Source of the DNA: Pirellulales bacterium
GTDB taxonomy: Bacteria; Planctomycetota; Planctomycetia; Pirellulales; JALHPA01
Reading direction: 5' to 3'
NCBI GenBank assembly: GCA_022842745.1
Contig: JALHPA010000210.1
Coordinates: forward strand, 1 to 5,929
Length of the DNA: 5,929 nt
The notes beneath the pieces were generated by a model that had not been told where the DNA came from, did not search any database, and saw only the letters and a program-made list of their open reading frames with translations. Of the stretch, positions 5,880 to 5,929 are shown one piece after another (position 1 is the first letter of the stretch; every line of letters starts with the position of its first letter). Position numbers and translations under genes: made by a program.

Positions 5880-5929
5880 ATGGCCCATTGGCTGATTGGC
5901 AATAGCATGACAGTGCGATGCGTCGGCTG
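5880..5929 (+). CDS. Possible start of a plus-strand gene cut by the right edge
   Basis: From the ATG at 5880 a frame stays open for 16 codons to the window end, reading MAHWLIGNSMTVRCVG. An in-frame ATG at 5907 gives MTVRCVG, which resembles the opening of proteins with an N-terminal zinc-ribbon Cys pair, but only one Cys is visible. An AGGGTG about 6 bases before the first ATG is a weak ribosome site. It would be divergent from the receiver-kinase operon. The visible stretch is too short to identify a family or exclude chance. Confidence 0.3.
   Translation, partial: MAHWLIGNSMTVRCVG

Noticed and set aside
1449..5899. GGCTGATTGG seen three times (near 1449, 2730 and 5890)
   Set aside because: One copy is inside the OLD-type coding sequence and the flanks differ; a 10-mer recurring like this without spacing or context is not convincing as an attachment site or repeat family.

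Overview
The window looks like a piece of a GC-rich bacterial chromosome, most likely from a planctomycete or a related lineage. This is inferred from a secreted formylglycine-type sulfatase, an FHA-GAF-histidine kinase beginning with the PSLFVIQGRDQG motif, high GC with non-ATG starts, and roomy intergenic DNA. No 16S rRNA or other phylogenetic marker is present to confirm it.

Four genes lie on the minus strand and read right to left. They are a small response-regulator receiver protein (4889-5257), an FHA-GAF sensor histidine kinase (2864-4765), an OLD-type ATPase with a TOPRIM/DUF4435-like nuclease half (928-2667), and the first 296 residues of an exported sulfatase (1-888, cut by the left edge). 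A good sigma70-type promoter (TTGACA, 17 bp, TACCTT) sits at 5552-5580, about 290 bases before the receiver gene. Its predicted leader contains a 9-bp perfect inverted repeat and smaller hairpins. The right-hand 620 bases are otherwise non-coding until a possible plus-strand gene begins at 5880 and runs off the edge.

The receiver and kinase form a probable two-component pair. The kinase would combine a phosphothreonine-binding FHA domain, a GAF sensor domain and a catalytic core. Both partners have unusual active-site residues: HHIKN in the kinase H-box, and EQ for DD plus Gly for Thr/Ser in the receiver. The OLD-type gene lies 196 bases after the kinase gene and appears less GC-rich at third codon positions than its neighbours. 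It may therefore be an acquired, possibly anti-phage, gene placed between housekeeping genes. No partner such as a GajB helicase, reverse transcriptase or separate TOPRIM gene is visible. The sulfatase starts 39 bases after it and is probably functionally unrelated.

I see no tRNA, rRNA, CRISPR array, transposase or convincing intrinsic terminator. The window does not show a clearly new multi-gene system. The points most worth following are the solitary OLD-like protein, the atypical kinase/receiver pair and the structured leader.
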